Source: Maribacter aquivivus
GTDB lineage: Bacteria > Bacteroidota > Bacteroidia > Flavobacteriales > Flavobacteriaceae
Reading direction: 5' to 3'
Length of the DNA stretch: 64,000 nt
NCBI RefSeq assembly: GCF_900142175.1
Contig: NZ_FQZX01000003.1
Span: 1 to 64,000 of the forward strand
A program made the translations under genes and the position numbers. Of the stretch, positions 33,645 to 42,569 are shown in pieces (position 1 is the first letter of the stretch; the number at the start of each line of letters is the position of its first letter). The notes under the pieces are model-generated. The model saw nothing but the letters and a program-made list of their open reading frames with translations. It was not told the origin of the DNA and did not search any database.

Positions 33645-34916
33645 CTATCTTGATATTGTTTGAGTTCTATCTGGACCTACAGAAACAATCTTAATTGGCA
33701 CTTCTAATTCTTTTTCAAGGAAATCAATATAATCATTAAGTTCTTTCGGCAATTGGTCTGCTGAAGTCATTTTGGTTAAATCTTCTTTCCAACAAGCGAA
33801 CTCAGTGTAAATAGGAGTTACATTTTCTGGTTCTATGTTATAAGGGAAATGAGTTATAGTTTCACCTTTATATTTATAAGCAGTACATACTTGTAGGCTA
33901 TCAAAACCAGAAAGTACATCACCCTTCATCATATTTAATTGTGTAACACCATTTACTTGACAAGCGTATTTTAATGCTACAAGGTCTAACCAACCACAAC
34001 GACGAGGTCTACCTGTTACTGCACCAAATTCGTGACCTACTTTAGCCATTTCTGCACCAACTTCATCAAACAATTCTGTTGGGAAAGGACCAGAACCTAC
34101 ACGTGTAGTATATGCTTTGAAAATACCATATACTTCTTTTACTTTATTAGGTGCAATACCTAAACCTGTACAAGCACCTGCAGCTGTTGTATTAGATGAT
34201 GTAACAAATGGGTATGTGCCAAAATCGATATCTAATAAAGAACCTTGAGCACCTTCTGCTAAAATAGTTTTTCCTGCTTTTATAGCTTGATTTAAGTATT
34301 CTTCACTATCTATAAAAGTTAATTCTTTTAAACGCTCTACAGCTTCAAAGAATTCTACTTCCATTTCATCCAAATCATACTGTACATCTACATTGTAGAA
34401 ACTAATCATAGTTTCATGCTTATCTGCTAAAAGACGGTATTTTTCTTTCCAAGACTCTAATTCTAGATCTCCAACACGCATACCATTTCTACCGGTCTTG
34501 TCCATATAAGTTGGACCAATACCTTTCAAAGTAGAACCAATTTTTGCTTTTCCTTTAGATGCTTCAGAAGCTGCATCTAACAAACGGTGAGTTGGTAATA
34601 TTAAATGTGCTTTTCTAGAAATAATAAGTTTTGCTTTGTAGTCTATGTTGAACTGGTCTAAACCTTCTAGTTCTTTTACAAAAACAACTGGATCGATAAC
34701 AACACCGTTACCAATAACATTCATTGCCTTTTTATGAAAAATTCCTGAAGGAATAGTTCTAAGTACGTGTTTAATACCGTCAAATTCTAAGGTGTGACCA
34801 GCATTTGGACCACCTTGAAAACGCGCAATAATGTCGTAATCTCTAGTTAATACATCAACAATTTTTCCTTTTCCTTCGTCACCCCATTGTAGGCCTAACA
34901 ATAAATCTACTGCCAT
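33645..34916 (-). CDS. purA: Adenylosuccinate synthase
   Basis: First committed step from IMP to AMP: IMP + Asp + GTP to adenylosuccinate. 423 aa, full length. Motifs: L-Q-W-G-D-E-G-K-G-K (P-loop with catalytic Asp13), G-G-P-N-A-G-H-T, I-G-S-T-L-K-G-I-G-P, T-S-S-N-T-T-A-A-G and R-P-R-R-C-G-W-L-D. It follows a Fur-family gene by 25 bases and a rel gene further up. PurA is inhibited by (p)ppGpp in other bacteria, so the neighbourhood is suggestive. Confidence 0.97.
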   Translation of the reverse strand: MAVDLLLGLQWGDEGKGKIVDVLTRDYDIIARFQGGPNAGHTLEFDGIKHVLRTIPSGIFHKKAMNVIGNGVVIDPVVFVKELEGLDQFNIDYKAKLIISRKAHLILPTHRLLDAASEASKGKAKIGSTLKGIGPTYMDKTGRNGMRVGDLELESWKEKYRLLADKHETMISFYNVDVQYDLDEMEVEFFEAVERLKELTFIDSEEYLNQAIKAGKTILAEGAQGSLLDIDFGTYPFVTSSNTTAAGACTGLGIAPNKVKEVYGIFKAYTTRVGSGPFPTELFDEVGAEMAKVGHEFGAVTGRPRRCGWLDLVALKYACQVNGVTQLNMMKGDVLSGFDSLQVCTAYKYKGETITHFPYNIEPENVTPIYTEFACWKEDLTKMTSADQLPKELNDYIDFLEKELEVPIKIVSVGPDRTQTISR

Positions 34917-34941
34917 CTAAATATTATATACTTGGTTAGTT

Positions 34942-35412
34942 CTATTTAATTTCTTTTTTGCCCGCATCTTTTGCAGGAGTATTTTTAGTCCCATAAAAAT
35001 AAAGGGAATGTGTGTTTATTGTAATATCAAAAACTTCTTCTATCGTTTTCTTTATAGATTGAATTCGTGGGTCACAGAACTCCATTACCTCACCGGTATC
35101 AGTAAGAATAACGTGGTCATGCTGACGGTCAAAATATGACTTTTCGTATTGTGCCTGGTTTTTTCCAAACTGGTGCTTACGTACCAATTTACAATCTAAA
35201 AGGAGTTCTATAGTATTGTATAGGGTAGCCCTACTAACGCGATAGTTTTTATTCTTCATTTTAATATAGAGTGATTCTATATCAAAATGCTCTTCACTTT
35301 CGTAAATCTCTTGAAGTATGGCGTAGCGTTCAGGTGTTTTTCTATGTCCTTTGTCCCCCAAAAAGGTTGTGAAGACGTTTTTTACAATTTCTTGATTTTT
35401 ATCAGAAGACAT
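34942..35412 (-). CDS. Fur family transcriptional regulator
   Basis: Metal- or peroxide-responsive repressor of the Fur/PerR/Zur superfamily, 156 aa. N-terminal winged helix (about 12-90, with [12 protein letters not shown]) followed by the dimerisation domain with [14 protein letters not shown]. The two C-x2-C pairs of the structural zinc site are missing: only D-C-K-L and E-F-C-D-P are seen. Which metal or signal it senses is therefore unclear. A TACCTTTG -7 box (35437-35430) lies 17 bases upstream of the ATG. Confidence 0.9.
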   Translation of the reverse strand: MSSDKNQEIVKNVFTTFLGDKGHRKTPERYAILQEIYESEEHFDIESLYIKMKNKNYRVSRATLYNTIELLLDCKLVRKHQFGKNQAQYEKSYFDRQHDHVILTDTGEVMEFCDPRIQSIKKTIEEVFDITINTHSLYFYGTKNTPAKDAGKKEIK

Positions 35413-35429
35413 ATTTACTTATTAATACA

Positions 35430-35437
35430 CAAAGGTA
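35430..35437 (-). promoter_or_regulatory. -7 box of the fur-like gene
   Basis: TACCTTTG matches TAnnTTTG; no clear -33 TTG. It would allow the Fur-like gene and purA to be expressed independently of rel. Confidence 0.5.
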
Positions 35438-35461
35438 CAGTTAAATTTTAATTTCCTTTTT

Positions 35462-37666
35462 CTAAATACGTGTAACTTTATGAATTCCGTTGATGTTCAT
35501 AAGATTGTCGGTCAGCTTTTTTAATACAGCTTTGTTTTTGACCACCACGGTAATCTTCCCTTTAAAGGTTCCGCCATCTGTACTGAAATTTAAATTACGC
35601 ATATTTACGTGCATAATATCAGATATAACTTCTGTTATATCACTCACAAGACCCATATTGTCAATACCGGTAATTACAATATCTGCTTGGTATTCTTGTT
35701 GAGAAGAATCTATCCACTTTGCGCTAATTATACGGTATGCATAATTAGATTGTAAAGAAATGGCATTGGGACAGTTCTTTTTGTGAACCTTAATGCCTTC
35801 AGATACGCTAACAAAACCAAACACATCATCACCAGGTATTGGGTTGCAGCATTGAGAAAGTTTATATTCTAATTTTTCTTCTTCTTTACCAAAAACCAAC
35901 ATGTCATACTTAGAAGTAATCTCATCCTTGTTGATGTCTTCTGGTATAGGCGTTTTGCGCATTCGGTTCTTGAAGAAACTAATGAACGCATTACTGTATG
36001 ATGAAGCAAAATCTTTAAGCATGGCATTGTCTATTGATCCAATACCAACTCTATAAAATAAATCTAAACTTGTTTTAAGTTTAAAGAAGGTGACCATTTT
36101 ATTAATGGAATCTTCATTTAAAGTAATTTTTTGTGATTTTAACTTACGACGTAATATCTCTTTTCCGTCTTCAGCAACAGATTTTTTCTCTTCCCTTAAA
36201 ACAGATTTAATTTTTGCTCGTGCCCTTGCTGTTGTAGCATAATCTAACCAGTTTTGATTAGGTTTTGCTTGGTCAGAGGTTATAATTTCAAGTTGGTCAC
36301 CACTAGATAATGTGGTATTTAATGGTACTAATTTACCATTGACTTTTGCGCCTCTTGTGCGCATACCTACTTCTGTATGTATGCTAAATGCAAAATCTAA
36401 AGGAGTAGCACCCTTTGGTAAAGATTTTAATTCTCCTTTAGGGGTAAATACAAATATTTCTTTTGAATAGAGGTTGAGCTTAAATTCTTCAACAAAATCG
36501 ACAGCATTGGTATTGGCGTTTTCCAAAGCTTCTTGAAGTTTGTTTAACCAAATTTCAATACCCTGTTCTTTTTGATTACCATGCTTGTATTTAAAATGCG
36601 CCGCATAACCTTTCTCAGCTATTTCGTGCATGCGCTCACTTCTGATCTGTACTTCTACCCATTTGCCTTTAGGTCCCATTACGGTAATGTGTAAGGCTTC
36701 GTAACCCGTAGATTTTGGCGAGGATATCCAATCTCTTAATCTAACCGGGTTAGGAGTGAAGTGATCGGTAACTATGGAATAAATTTTCCAGGCAAGAAAT
36801 TTTTCGTTCTGTGCGTCGGATTTGTAAATAATTCTAATGGCGAATTTGTCATAGATTTCCTCAAAAGTGACATTCTGGGCAATCATCTTTTTACGCATAG
36901 AGAAGATAGACTTCATCCTCCCTTTTATAATATAATTGAGTCCTTCTTTTTTAAGAGAATTGTCAATAGTATCAGAGAAAGCATCGATATAGGCTTGCTG
37001 ATCTTCCTTGCTATCTTCTATTTTGTCTTTTATAGATTTATAGACCTCAGGTTCAGTATACTTTAAACTTAAGTCTTCTAATTCCGTTTTAATATTGTAA
37101 AGCCCTATTCTATGTGCTAAAGGTGCATATATGTATAAGGTTTCAGAAGCAATTTTTACTTGCTTATGCTCTGGCATAGAATCCATGGTGAGCATATTGT
37201 GATAACGATCGGCAATTTTAATAATGATTACCCTAACATCATCATTTAAAGTCAAGAGCATTTTTCTGAAATTCTCTGCCTGTTGAGAGATATTCATGTC
37301 TTTCTTTAAATGCGATATTTTTGTGAGTCCGTCAACAATACGAGCTACAGTTTCACCGAACATGCGGTCAATATCATCTAATGTGTATTCGGTATCTTCA
37401 ACAACATCATGTAGTAGGGCAGAGGCAATAGATACAGCATCTAGACCAATTTCTGATGCCACAATTTTTGCTACCGCTATAGGGTGAAAAATATAAGCTT
37501 CGCCCGATTTTCTTCGTTGAGTTTTGTGCGCATCAACAGCTATCTCAAAAGCACTTCGTATTAGTTTTTTATCCTCATCTGTTAAGGTTTGGTAACTAAT
37601 ACGCAGTAATTCTTTATACTCGTGAGCTATAAGTTTATTTTCTTCTTCTATTTCTACCTGTGTCAT
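35462..37666 (-). CDS. rel: Bifunctional (p)ppGpp synthetase/hydrolase (RSH)
   Basis: Long RelA/SpoT homologue, 734 aa. Order: HD hydrolase domain (about 40-195, with R-K-S-G-E-A-Y-I-F-H and A-L-L-H-D-V-V-E-D-T, metal residues intact), synthetase domain (about 240-365), TGS domain (about 400-460, V-F-T-P-K-G-E-L), helical/zinc-finger-like region with C-C-N-P-I-P-G-D, and C-terminal ACT domain. Intact hydrolase residues indicate it both makes and degrades the alarmone. It is upstream of the Fur-like and purA genes on the same strand. Confidence 0.95.
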   Translation of the reverse strand: MTQVEIEEENKLIAHEYKELLRISYQTLTDEDKKLIRSAFEIAVDAHKTQRRKSGEAYIFHPIAVAKIVASEIGLDAVSIASALLHDVVEDTEYTLDDIDRMFGETVARIVDGLTKISHLKKDMNISQQAENFRKMLLTLNDDVRVIIIKIADRYHNMLTMDSMPEHKQVKIASETLYIYAPLAHRIGLYNIKTELEDLSLKYTEPEVYKSIKDKIEDSKEDQQAYIDAFSDTIDNSLKKEGLNYIIKGRMKSIFSMRKKMIAQNVTFEEIYDKFAIRIIYKSDAQNEKFLAWKIYSIVTDHFTPNPVRLRDWISSPKSTGYEALHITVMGPKGKWVEVQIRSERMHEIAEKGYAAHFKYKHGNQKEQGIEIWLNKLQEALENANTNAVDFVEEFKLNLYSKEIFVFTPKGELKSLPKGATPLDFAFSIHTEVGMRTRGAKVNGKLVPLNTTLSSGDQLEIITSDQAKPNQNWLDYATTARARAKIKSVLREEKKSVAEDGKEILRRKLKSQKITLNEDSINKMVTFFKLKTSLDLFYRVGIGSIDNAMLKDFASSYSNAFISFFKNRMRKTPIPEDINKDEITSKYDMLVFGKEEEKLEYKLSQCCNPIPGDDVFGFVSVSEGIKVHKKNCPNAISLQSNYAYRIISAKWIDSSQQEYQADIVITGIDNMGLVSDITEVISDIMHVNMRNLNFSTDGGTFKGKITVVVKNKAVLKKLTDNLMNINGIHKVTRI

Positions 37667-37710
37667 ACTAGATTAAAAATAAGATAATCTTATATGATGG
37701 GCAACAAAAA

Positions 37711-38943
37711 TTATGCCTTTAAATTACGTATGCGATCAATAAGTGGTGGATGTGAATAATGCATAAAAACATATGCAGGATGCGGAGTTAAGTTGCTAAG
37801 ACTGTTTTTTGATAGCTTTTTTAAAGAAGTCACTAAAGGCAAGGCTGCGTAAGTATTCTTTGCATAGTCATCTGCCTGATATTCAAATTTTCTTGAAAAG
37901 TGATTCATTAGCAAGCCTGTGATTTCTGAAATGGGACTATATAAGATACCAAAACCGATTAATGCAGCATGAAAACTTGGTCTTTCTACACCTATTGCCA
38001 ATGAAACTTCAGGATTATTAATAAATAATGAAAGTATAAATAACATTACTCCTGTAAGTACTATTGATGTGGCTAGATTAAATATGATGTGTTTTCTTTT
38101 ATAATGCCCTATTTCATGGGCTAAAACAGCAACTATTTCTTCTTCTTCTAAATCGTTGATTAAAGTATCATATAGGGTTACTCGTTTTTCTTTTCCGAAG
38201 CCTGAGAAATAGGCGTTGGCTTTTGTGGAGCGTTTAGATCCATTGATGACAAAAATGTTTTGTAGATCAAAACCTACTTGAGCTGCGTAATTTTCTATTT
38301 TCTCTTTTAAGCTACCAGCTTCTAAAGGCTCTTGTTTATTAAACAAAGGCACAATTAATTTACTGTAGAATAAATTCATGAACAATGTGAAAATCGCTAC
38401 AAATGCCCAGGTATACACCCAGAAGTTAGTGCCTGCCCATTGAAAGAACCATATTACCAGAGATAGAATTGCACCGCCAAAAATAATGGTCATTGCCCAT
38501 TGCTTCAATTTATCAATTAAAAATGTCGCTTTTGTGGTTTTATTAAATCCAAATTTTTCTTCAATTATAAAGGTTTGGTAGTATGAAAACGGAATGTTGA
38601 GAATATCGCTTCCGATCATGATAATGCCAAAGAATACTAATGCCTGTATAATAATGTTCTCGCTGATAATTTGAGCAACATTATCTACCCAAGCAAATCC
38701 GCCGAAAAATAAAAAGGCTAAGATTAATGCTAACGAAAAAATAGAGGTAAAAACACCAAACTTGTAATTGGTTAATTTATATGCTTGTGATTTTTCATAT
38801 TCTTCAGCATTATAAACGTCATTTAAATCTTCAGGAATAGGGTCTTTAAAGCGTTTTGCATTCAAATAATTCATTACTGTAGCAAGTATGAATTCTGCAA
38901 TCAAAATGAAAAGGATGCAATAAAAGACGAATGTTTTATCCAT
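37711..38943 (-). CDS. M48 family metallopeptidase (Ste24/CAAX protease type)
   Basis: Integral-membrane zinc protease, 410 aa from the ATG at 38943. Multiple membrane segments (about 5-22, 62-80, 98-118, 150-168, 175-200, 290-310, 325-345). The zinc site is L-A-H276-E277-I-G-H280 with the third ligand Glu in the later K-F-E-Y-Q-A-D-D-Y-A. Ste24-type enzymes act on CAAX proteins in eukaryotes; in bacteria a role in membrane-protein quality control is likely. The frame extends five codons to a TTG at 38958, which is less likely than the ATG. Confidence 0.9.
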   Translation of the reverse strand: MDKTFVFYCILFILIAEFILATVMNYLNAKRFKDPIPEDLNDVYNAEEYEKSQAYKLTNYKFGVFTSIFSLALILAFLFFGGFAWVDNVAQIISENIIIQALVFFGIIMIGSDILNIPFSYYQTFIIEEKFGFNKTTKATFLIDKLKQWAMTIIFGGAILSLVIWFFQWAGTNFWVYTWAFVAIFTLFMNLFYSKLIVPLFNKQEPLEAGSLKEKIENYAAQVGFDLQNIFVINGSKRSTKANAYFSGFGKEKRVTLYDTLINDLEEEEIVAVLAHEIGHYKRKHIIFNLATSIVLTGVMLFILSLFINNPEVSLAIGVERPSFHAALIGFGILYSPISEITGLLMNHFSRKFEYQADDYAKNTYAALPLVTSLKKLSKNSLSNLTPHPAYVFMHYSHPPLIDRIRNLKA

Positions 38944-38988
38944 ATAGTGTAGTTGCAAACGAAAACTGTACTATAAAAAGTATAAATG

Positions 38989-39801
38989 TTACTTGTTTAT
39001 TTTTCGCTGACGTTTCGCTTCAAAGATAAGTATTGCCGCAGACACAGAAACGTTCATAGAATCTATTTGACCCTCCATTGGTATAATGATGTTCTGAGTA
39101 CTGTTTTTTAGCCATTCTTCACTTAATCCAGAATGTTCGGTACCTACTACTATTGCAGTAGGTGCTGTGAAATTGACTGTCGTATAATCTTTAGATGCTG
39201 ATAGTGCTGCACAGAATATTTGAAATCCTTCTTTTTTTAAATAAGATATAATTTCAGTAGTGCTACCCATTTTTACATTTCTAGAAAAAAGGCATCCTAC
39301 GCTGGATCTTATAATGTTCGGATTATATAAATCTGTTTTAGGGTTGGCAATTAAAACTGCATCTAAATTTGCAGCATCTGCAGTTCTTAGTAATGCACCA
39401 ATATTACCAGGTTTTTCGGGAGCCTCGGCGATAAGTATTAGCGGATTCTTAGTTTCGAATTTCAATGTGGAAAGTTGATGGTCTTTACTTTTAGCAATGG
39501 CTATTACTCCCTCGGTCGTGTCTCTGTAGGCTAATTTTTTATAGATTTCTGTGGTTACTGAAATAAGTTGATCTGAGTGAAAAGATTTTAAAATACCGCT
39601 ACTTTCAGAACTCTCTAAAATGTCTTCACAGTATAATACCGTTTCTATTTCATACTGTGCGCCAATTGATAGTTGTAATTCAAGCAGCCCTTCTAAGATG
39701 AAAAGACCTGTTTTTTTGCGCTCTCTAGATTTTTCTTTTAAGAGTAAAATCTTCTTTATCAGTGGGTTTTGAGCGCTACTAATGTGTTTTGTTGCTTGCA
39801 T
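38989..39801 (-). CDS. TrmH/SpoU family RNA methyltransferase
   Basis: SAM-dependent 2'-O-ribose methyltransferase of the SPOUT (TrmH) class, 270 aa. N-terminal substrate-binding domain (about 10-95), then the knotted catalytic domain with N-I-G-A-L-L-R-T-A-D-A, a middle motif I-V-V-G-T-E-H-S-G-L and the C-terminal S-M-N-V-S-V-S-A-A-I-L. It probably modifies rRNA or tRNA. Start: ATG 39801. The in-frame TTG at 39810 lies inside the TATTTTTG -7 box (39815-39808) and cannot be used. Confidence 0.9.
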   Translation of the reverse strand: MQATKHISSAQNPLIKKILLLKEKSRERKKTGLFILEGLLELQLSIGAQYEIETVLYCEDILESSESSGILKSFHSDQLISVTTEIYKKLAYRDTTEGVIAIAKSKDHQLSTLKFETKNPLILIAEAPEKPGNIGALLRTADAANLDAVLIANPKTDLYNPNIIRSSVGCLFSRNVKMGSTTEIISYLKKEGFQIFCAALSASKDYTTVNFTAPTAIVVGTEHSGLSEEWLKNSTQNIIIPMEGQIDSMNVSVSAAILIFEAKRQRKINK

Positions 39802-39807
39802 GAAATA

Positions 39808-39815
39808 CAAAAATA
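39808..39815 (-). promoter_or_regulatory. -7 box of the TrmH-family gene, near-leaderless
   Basis: TATTTTTG ends six bases before the ATG, predicting a leader of zero to three bases. Confidence 0.5.
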
Positions 39816-39885
39816 GTTCAATTTGGTAAGTCTACTATAGTTTCTCGACTAAGCGATTTCAAAAAATAATAAATAATTAATTGAA

Positions 39886-40680
39886 ATGATGAGTAAATTT
39901 TACCTTTTAGTTTTAGCCTTTGCTATATTTTCATGTAAAGAAACACCAAAGAAAGAAATGATTACCGATGCTGTTGAAGAAGTAGCTATTCAGGTAAATT
40001 TAGATAAATATCCTGCCAAATTAAATAAAGTATTTGAAGCACATGGTGGTTTAAATGCTTGGAAAGGCTATAAAACATTGAATTTTGAAATGCCTAATGA
40101 AAAATTCAACGAAATTCAAACTATTGATCTTCAGAACAGATTCGATAAAATTTCTACACCAGATTATACGCTTGGTTATAACGGGGAAGTTTGGCTTTTA
40201 GATAACACCGGTAATTATGAAGGCAAGCCAAAATTCTATCATAATTTAATGTTCTATTTCTATGCGATGCCTTTTGTATTGTCAGATGACGGAATTAAAT
40301 ATGAAGAAGTTGATGCTTTGGTTTATGACGGAATTTCATACCCTGGGTACAAAATTTCATATAATAGCGGAGTAGGAGCGTCTTCTACAGATGAGTACTA
40401 TATTCATTATGATGCAAAAACGTATGAAATGAGATGGTTAGGGTATACCATGACCTATTTTAGTGGTGAGCCATCAACAAAAATTAACTGGATAAATTAT
40501 GCTGATTGGGTAAATGTTGATGAAGTTTTGTTGCCAAATTCTATTACATGGCATAAGGTTGAAGAGGGTAAAATTAAAGAAGCAGCTAAAACGGTAAATT
40601 TTGAAAATGCTAGTTTATCTACAGACGCTAAACCTCTTGATTTTTATGCTGCACCTGAGAATGCTGTAATTGTGGAGTAA
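39886..40680 (+). CDS. DUF6503 family lipoprotein
   Basis: A 264-residue lipoprotein: lipobox I-F-S-C (Cys17 from Met1) followed by K-E-T. The mature part begins with L-N-K-V-F-E-A-H-G-G-L-N-A-W, the pattern of DUF6503 and related outer-membrane lipoprotein-sorting-like domains, and is beta-rich with an aromatic face. It may bind a hydrophobic ligand in the periplasm. Monocistronic, with a terminator behind it. Two ATGs in tandem (39886 and 39889) serve as start. Confidence 0.75.
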   Translation: MMSKFYLLVLAFAIFSCKETPKKEMITDAVEEVAIQVNLDKYPAKLNKVFEAHGGLNAWKGYKTLNFEMPNEKFNEIQTIDLQNRFDKISTPDYTLGYNGEVWLLDNTGNYEGKPKFYHNLMFYFYAMPFVLSDDGIKYEEVDALVYDGISYPGYKISYNSGVGASSTDEYYIHYDAKTYEMRWLGYTMTYFSGEPSTKINWINYADWVNVDEVLLPNSITWHKVEEGKIKEAAKTVNFENASLSTDAKPLDFYAAPENAVIVE

Positions 40681-40710
40681 GGCTTTTCTCAAAATCATAT
40701 AATTTTTTTA

Positions 40711-40745
40711 AAATAGGTGCCATTTTTATGGCACCTTATTTTTTA
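40711..40745 (+). terminator. Terminator after DUF6503 gene
   Basis: Stem AGGTGCCA / TGGCACCT with a six-base loop (40715-40736), followed by TATTTTTT. It separates this gene from the Moco cluster. Confidence 0.85.
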
Positions 40746-40780
40746 TACCTAACTTGGAATTTATCTAATTTTAAAGGGAT

Positions 40781-41020
40781 ATGAATGTACTTTTTTTTGG
40801 CATTACAAAAGATATTGTAGGTAGCTCTGAAATCAGTTTTTCTGATGAATTTAAACCTATAAACGTTGCCGAATTAAAAAAGCAACTTGTGGAATCGTAT
40901 CCTGAATTTTCTAAATTGAATTCATTGGCAGTAGCTGTAGATAGTGAATATGCTGATGATAATGTACTATTGAAAGGCAATGAAGAGATTGCCATTATAC
41001 CACCAGTAAGCGGAGGCTAA
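40781..41020 (+). CDS. moaD: Molybdopterin synthase small subunit MoaD
   Basis: Ubiquitin-like sulfur carrier, 79 aa. The C-terminus is P-P-V-S-G-G: the terminal Gly-Gly is adenylated by MoeB and thiocarboxylated, then donates sulfur to precursor Z within molybdopterin synthase. First gene of the Moco cluster; its stop overlaps the moaE ATG by one base (TAATG). Confidence 0.93.
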   Translation: MNVLFFGITKDIVGSSEISFSDEFKPINVAELKKQLVESYPEFSKLNSLAVAVDSEYADDNVLLKGNEEIAIIPPVSGG

Positions 41021-41436
41021 TGAAGAAAGTAATTGAGATAGTTGATGTTATTGATACCGCGAAGGTGTATGCTGAATTAAGCGATGCCAATAGTGGCGGA
41101 ATCTGTGTTTTTGTAGGTGCCGTACGTGAGTTTACGAACAATGAAGAAGTAGTTGCTTTAGAGTTTGAAACGTATAAGGCAATGGCTTTAAAAGAAATGG
41201 AGAAGATTGCCGATACCGCAATGCAAAAATGGTCATTGAATAAAGTGGTCATGAGACATGCCGTTGGTGAAAAAGGGGTTGAGGAACCAGTAGTAATTGT
41301 TGGTGCGTCATCCGCTCATAGAGATGCTTGTTTTGAAGCATGTAGGTTTTTAATAGATACCCTAAAGGAAACAGTACCTATCTGGAAAAAAGAGAAGTTT
41401 AAGAATAAAACGGTATGGGTTTCAGCACATCCGTGA
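41020..41436 (+). CDS. moaE: Molybdopterin synthase catalytic subunit MoaE
   Basis: Large subunit of molybdopterin synthase, 138 aa, converting cyclic pyranopterin monophosphate to molybdopterin with sulfur from MoaD. Family features: G-A-V-R-E-F-T-N, H-A-V-G-E-K-G-V, S-A-H-R-D-A-C-F-E-A-C-R and the catalytic-lysine segment W-K-K-E-K-F. Translationally coupled to moaD. Confidence 0.94.
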   Translation: MKKVIEIVDVIDTAKVYAELSDANSGGICVFVGAVREFTNNEEVVALEFETYKAMALKEMEKIADTAMQKWSLNKVVMRHAVGEKGVEEPVVIVGASSAHRDACFEACRFLIDTLKETVPIWKKEKFKNKTVWVSAHP

Positions 41437-41585
41437 TTTTATAGAGAATAGAAATTAGAGACAAAGAATAAAGAAAATAGATTAGAGAGAAGAGAGAATT
41501 TGAACTTGTTTTAGAGTTTGATTTTTGTATTTGAACTTGACTCTTGAACTTGAACTTTTTTTGTATTTCAATTGGTAATGAAAGT
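41437..41585 (+). repeat. Low-complexity intergenic stretch with TTGAACTTG repeats
   Basis: A purine run (about 41450-41498, G/A-rich on the plus strand) is followed by three copies of TTGAACTTG at 41500-41508, 41531-41539 and 41544-41552. The frame of moaA stays open through part of it from a TTG, but that is fortuitous. Function unknown. Confidence 0.6.
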
Positions 41586-42569
41586 ATGTTAGTAGACAAC
41601 CACAATAGAGAAATAAATTACTTGAGATTAGCGGTTACAGACCGTTGCAATCTGCGTTGTAATTATTGCATGCCAGAAGAGGGAATCAATTTTGCCAAAA
41701 ACGACAAGTTGTTTACCATAGATGAGTTGGTGAAATTAAGTGAGATAGTGGTTTCTCAAGGCATAGACAAAATACGAATTACAGGTGGTGAGCCTTTTGT
41801 TCGTAAAGACTTGATGGTGTTGTTACGTAGCTTGTCAAAATTAGATGGGTTAAATGACATTTCTGTGACTACGAATGCAACTTTGATTGGTCCGCATATA
41901 GATGAGTTGAAAGAATTGGGCATTAAGAATATTAATGTGAGTATGGATGCTATTAACCGCGAGACTTTTGAGCGTATTACGCGCCGCGATCATTATGATG
42001 TGGTGTATAATAATATGATTCGATTAATTACCGAAGGCTTTAATGTTCGTATTAATTTCATTGCTTTAGAAGGTCAGAATACTGATGATATTCTTCCAAT
42101 GCTAGAATTGACTAAGCACTACAATGTATCTGTACGTTATTTGGAAGAAATGCCTTTTAATGGTGGTTCAAAAGAATTTCAGACTATAAAATGGGATTTT
42201 AAGACCATACTTGAACATATTAGAAGTGAGCATCCAGATTATTATAAATTAGAATCTCCAAAGACATCAACTTCCATGAATTATAAGATTCCCGGTTTTA
42301 AAGGGACTTTCGGAGTTATTCCTTCTTTTAGTAGAACTTTCTGCGGAAGCTGTAATCGATTGAGAATTTCGGCTACAGGTGATGTAATTACATGTTTATA
42401 TGCCAAAGCAAGTGTAAATCTTAGGGATATTATGAGAGCTGATGATGTGGAAGAGAACATCAAAAAAGAAATTTTAAAGGCTGTAGGCAGTCGTGCCAAA
42501 ACAGGTTTTGAGGCACAAGAAAAATATAAGGATGTATTTAGTAATTCAATGACTTCAATAGGAGGATGA
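41586..42569 (+). CDS. moaA: GTP 3',8-cyclase MoaA
   Basis: Radical-SAM enzyme for the first step of Moco synthesis, 327 aa. N-terminal cluster motif D-R-C21-N-L-R-C25-N-Y-C28 binds SAM; the C-terminal second [4Fe-4S] site uses F-C-G-S-C-N and a further Cys in V-I-T-C-L-Y. The conserved C-terminal Gly-Gly (S-I-G-G) is present. The frame is open 14 codons upstream to a TTG (41544), but ATG 41586 fits the family and the upstream part is repeat sequence. It overlaps moaC by four bases. Confidence 0.95.
   Translation: MLVDNHNREINYLRLAVTDRCNLRCNYCMPEEGINFAKNDKLFTIDELVKLSEIVVSQGIDKIRITGGEPFVRKDLMVLLRSLSKLDGLNDISVTTNATLIGPHIDELKELGIKNINVSMDAINRETFERITRRDHYDVVYNNMIRLITEGFNVRINFIALEGQNTDDILPMLELTKHYNVSVRYLEEMPFNGGSKEFQTIKWDFKTILEHIRSEHPDYYKLESPKTSTSMNYKIPGFKGTFGVIPSFSRTFCGSCNRLRISATGDVITCLYAKASVNLRDIMRADDVEENIKKEILKAVGSRAKTGFEAQEKYKDVFSNSMTSIGG

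Noticed and set aside
35462..37666. Small-alarmone or toxin-type synthetase
   Set aside because: The protein is a full-length RSH with hydrolase, synthetase, TGS and ACT regions, not a toxin.
39802..39810. TTG-initiated extension of the TrmH-family protein
   Set aside because: The TTG is part of the -7 box; the ATG at 39801 is the first available start.
41544..41585. TTG-initiated 14-codon extension of MoaA
   Set aside because: It encodes repeat-derived residues not seen in the family; the ATG at 41586 places the radical-SAM motif at the usual distance from the N-terminus.
41437..41585. Molybdenum cofactor riboswitch before moaA
   Set aside because: The region is low complexity with direct repeats and lacks the stable multi-stem structure expected of the Moco riboswitch.
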